Below, piece by piece: positions 6,321 to 7,240 of a stretch of 7,240 bases of DNA; within the stretch, counting starts at the first letter, position 1, and each line of letters starts with the position of its first letter. Source of the DNA: Chloroflexota bacterium (GTDB lineage: Bacteria; Chloroflexota; Anaerolineae; Aggregatilineales; Phototrophicaceae); assembly GCA_023392115.1 (NCBI GenBank), contig JAEVZT010000458.1, positions 1 through 7,240 on the forward strand, in the 5' to 3' direction. The notes under the pieces are model-generated. The model was given only the letters and a program-made list of their open reading frames with translations, made no database searches and had not been told where the DNA came from. Made by a program: the position numbers and the translations under genes.

Positions 6321-7102
6321 TCGGCGTGATTCTCACGCTGGCGCTCGCCGCGTGGGTTTGGCTGCTCGCCGGCGCGATCCTCATCATGCGCTGGAACGCC
6401 TTCGAGCGCCCGCTGCCGCCCGCCCGCGCGTTGTTCCCGTATGGTGAACTGCGGATCGGCGTCGACGCCAGCTACCCGCCGTTCGCCGTCGCCACCGCCG
6501 ACGATTTGTTCGGCTTCGAAATCGATCTCGGGCGCGCGCTGGCAGAGCGTTTCGACATCCCCGTGCGTTTCGTCAACCTCGGCTTCGACGGACTCTACGA
6601 CGCCCTGCGCACCGATCAGGTGGACGTGCTGATCTCCGCCCTGCCGATCGATCGGGGACGCGGGGATACCGTCCTCTACACGCAGCCGTATTTCGACGGC
6701 GGGCTGGTACTCGTCAGCGACAGCCGCCGCCCGTTTGCCGAAATGGGCGATCTGTCCGGTGGGTCTCTGGCTTACGAGTTCGGATCGGAAGCTGAACGTG
6801 AGGCGCGACTCTGGCTGCGGCGCGTGCTGCCGTTCGATCTACTTCCCTATGAGACCCAGATCTACGCGCTCGACGCGGTGCGGCTCGGCGAAGCCGACGC
6901 GGCGCTGGTGGATTCGGTCACGGCGCGGCTCTATCAGCGCGATCACGCCGAATGGGAATCGGAAACGCATCCGGTCACGAACGTCCCCTATGCAATCGCC
7001 GTGCGCGGCGGACGCCATGACGTACACGACGCCATGAGCCGCGTCCTGCAGTCGCTGATCGACGACGGCACGCTCGACGCGCTGACGGAGCGCTGGTTCT
7101 AG
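6296..7102 (+). CDS. Membrane-anchored family 3 extracellular solute-binding protein
   Basis: The 268-residue product has one N-terminal hydrophobic segment (about 8-31) after a TTRR motif and no lipobox cysteine, so it is probably anchored by this helix with its ligand domain outside. From residue 50 it follows the SBP_bac_3 pattern of amino-acid-binding ABC proteins: LRIGVDASYPPF (52-63), GFEIDLGRALAERF (73-86), PIDRGRGDTVLYTQPYF (117-133, with Arg120 at the usual carboxylate-binding place), ADAALVDS (200-207, with Asp206 at the usual amino-group-binding place) and the C-terminal DGTLDALTERWF. The ligand is probably amino-acid-like, but this is by family. The gene overlaps the hydrolase gene by 25 bases; GAGGAG 11 bases before the ATG serves as ribosome site. 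No permease or ATPase gene is in the window, so it may serve a distant transporter or act as a sensor domain. Confidence 0.88.
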   Translation: MAATTRRLIGVILTLALAAWVWLLAGAILIMRWNAFERPLPPARALFPYGELRIGVDASYPPFAVATADDLFGFEIDLGRALAERFDIPVRFVNLGFDGLYDALRTDQVDVLISALPIDRGRGDTVLYTQPYFDGGLVLVSDSRRPFAEMGDLSGGSLAYEFGSEAEREARLWLRRVLPFDLLPYETQIYALDAVRLGEADAALVDSVTARLYQRDHAEWESETHPVTNVPYAIAVRGGRHDVHDAMSRVLQSLIDDGTLDALTERWF

Positions 7103-7206
7103 AACGTGTCTGCAAGCTAATAACCTCACCCCGTTTCGCTTCGCTCAACCGCCCCTCTCCGTATGGTTGAAGACGGGACACATTTAATAATGATGGGCTT
7201 TGTGCC
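7103..7206. other. Noncoding tail with CT-rich stretch and short inverted repeat
   Basis: After the binding-protein stop no gene is visible. A CT-rich stretch (CCTCACCCC at 7122-7130 to CCCCTCTCC at 7152-7160) resembles the dispersed CCTCACCCC/CCCTCTCC intergenic repeats I recall from Chloroflexota and other bacteria. TCAACC (7145-7150) and GGTTGA (7165-7170) could form a 6-bp stem. Whether it is repeated elsewhere cannot be seen here. Confidence 0.3.
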
Positions 7207-7229
7207 GCCGTAGGCTCAAAGCCTACGGC
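7207..7229. repeat. Perfect 10-bp hairpin, REP-like or terminator
   Basis: GCCGTAGGCT (7207-7216) and AGCCTACGGC (7220-7229) pair perfectly around a CAA loop, 104 bases after the binding-protein stop. The trailing TGTTTC is a poor T tract, so it may be a dispersed palindromic repeat, a shared terminator between convergent genes, or the end of the hydrolase/binding-protein operon. Confidence 0.5.
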
Positions 7230-7240
7230 TGTTTCAACCC

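Noticed and set aside
1..7240. CRISPR array, tRNA, rRNA or insertion sequence
   Set aside because: No regularly spaced repeats, tRNA-like cloverleaf, rRNA-like blocks or transposase motifs were found on either strand by reading.

Overview
The window looks like a bacterial chromosome segment, most likely from Chloroflexota (Anaerolineae-like). This rests on gene character only: a MalT-type LuxR regulator opening with an [13 protein letters not shown] ATPase, an exported FG-GAP/TPR protein, and GC-rich membrane-anchored enzymes. There is no rRNA, tRNA or marker gene to confirm it. No CRISPR array, transposase, integrase, phage gene or tRNA was seen.

Layout. (1) Positions 1-786, minus strand: 5' part of an exported protein of the vanadium haloperoxidase/PAP2 phosphatase superfamily, running off the left edge. 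Its active-site scaffold is recognisable, but both catalytic histidine positions are changed (to Tyr and Glu). (2) Positions 787-954: its upstream region, with a strong Shine-Dalgarno, a possible TTGACG -35 box and four direct copies of a TTCACC-type heptamer. (3) Positions 955-3381, minus strand: an 808-residue STAND-ATPase/TPR/LuxR-HTH regulator. (4) Positions 3382-3697: a divergent intergenic region with a short dyad and a well-formed plus-strand terminator that has no gene in front of it. (5) Positions 3698-5014, plus strand: an AT-richer gene for a secreted protein with FG-GAP-like calcium loops and TPR-like helices, followed by a second terminator. Both terminators carry the same ATTCCTGCTGGGG leader. 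(6) Positions 5133-7102, plus strand: two GC-rich genes overlapping by 25 bases, a membrane-anchored clan GH-A-like glycoside hydrolase and a membrane-anchored family 3 solute-binding protein with no transporter genes in view. (7) Positions 7103-7240: noncoding, with a CT-rich stretch and a perfect 10-bp hairpin.

How the parts may work together. The regulator lies directly upstream of the haloperoxidase-like gene on the same strand, and the heptamer cluster sits between them, so local control is a reasonable hypothesis. The hydrolase and binding protein are almost certainly co-translated and both face the cell exterior. The AT-rich gene between these two blocks has its own ribosome site and terminator and looks like a separate, possibly acquired, unit. 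I do not see convincing evidence of a complete new system. The strongest oddities are the rewritten haloperoxidase active site, the heptamer cluster, the pair of related terminator elements and the hydrolase/orphan binding protein pair.
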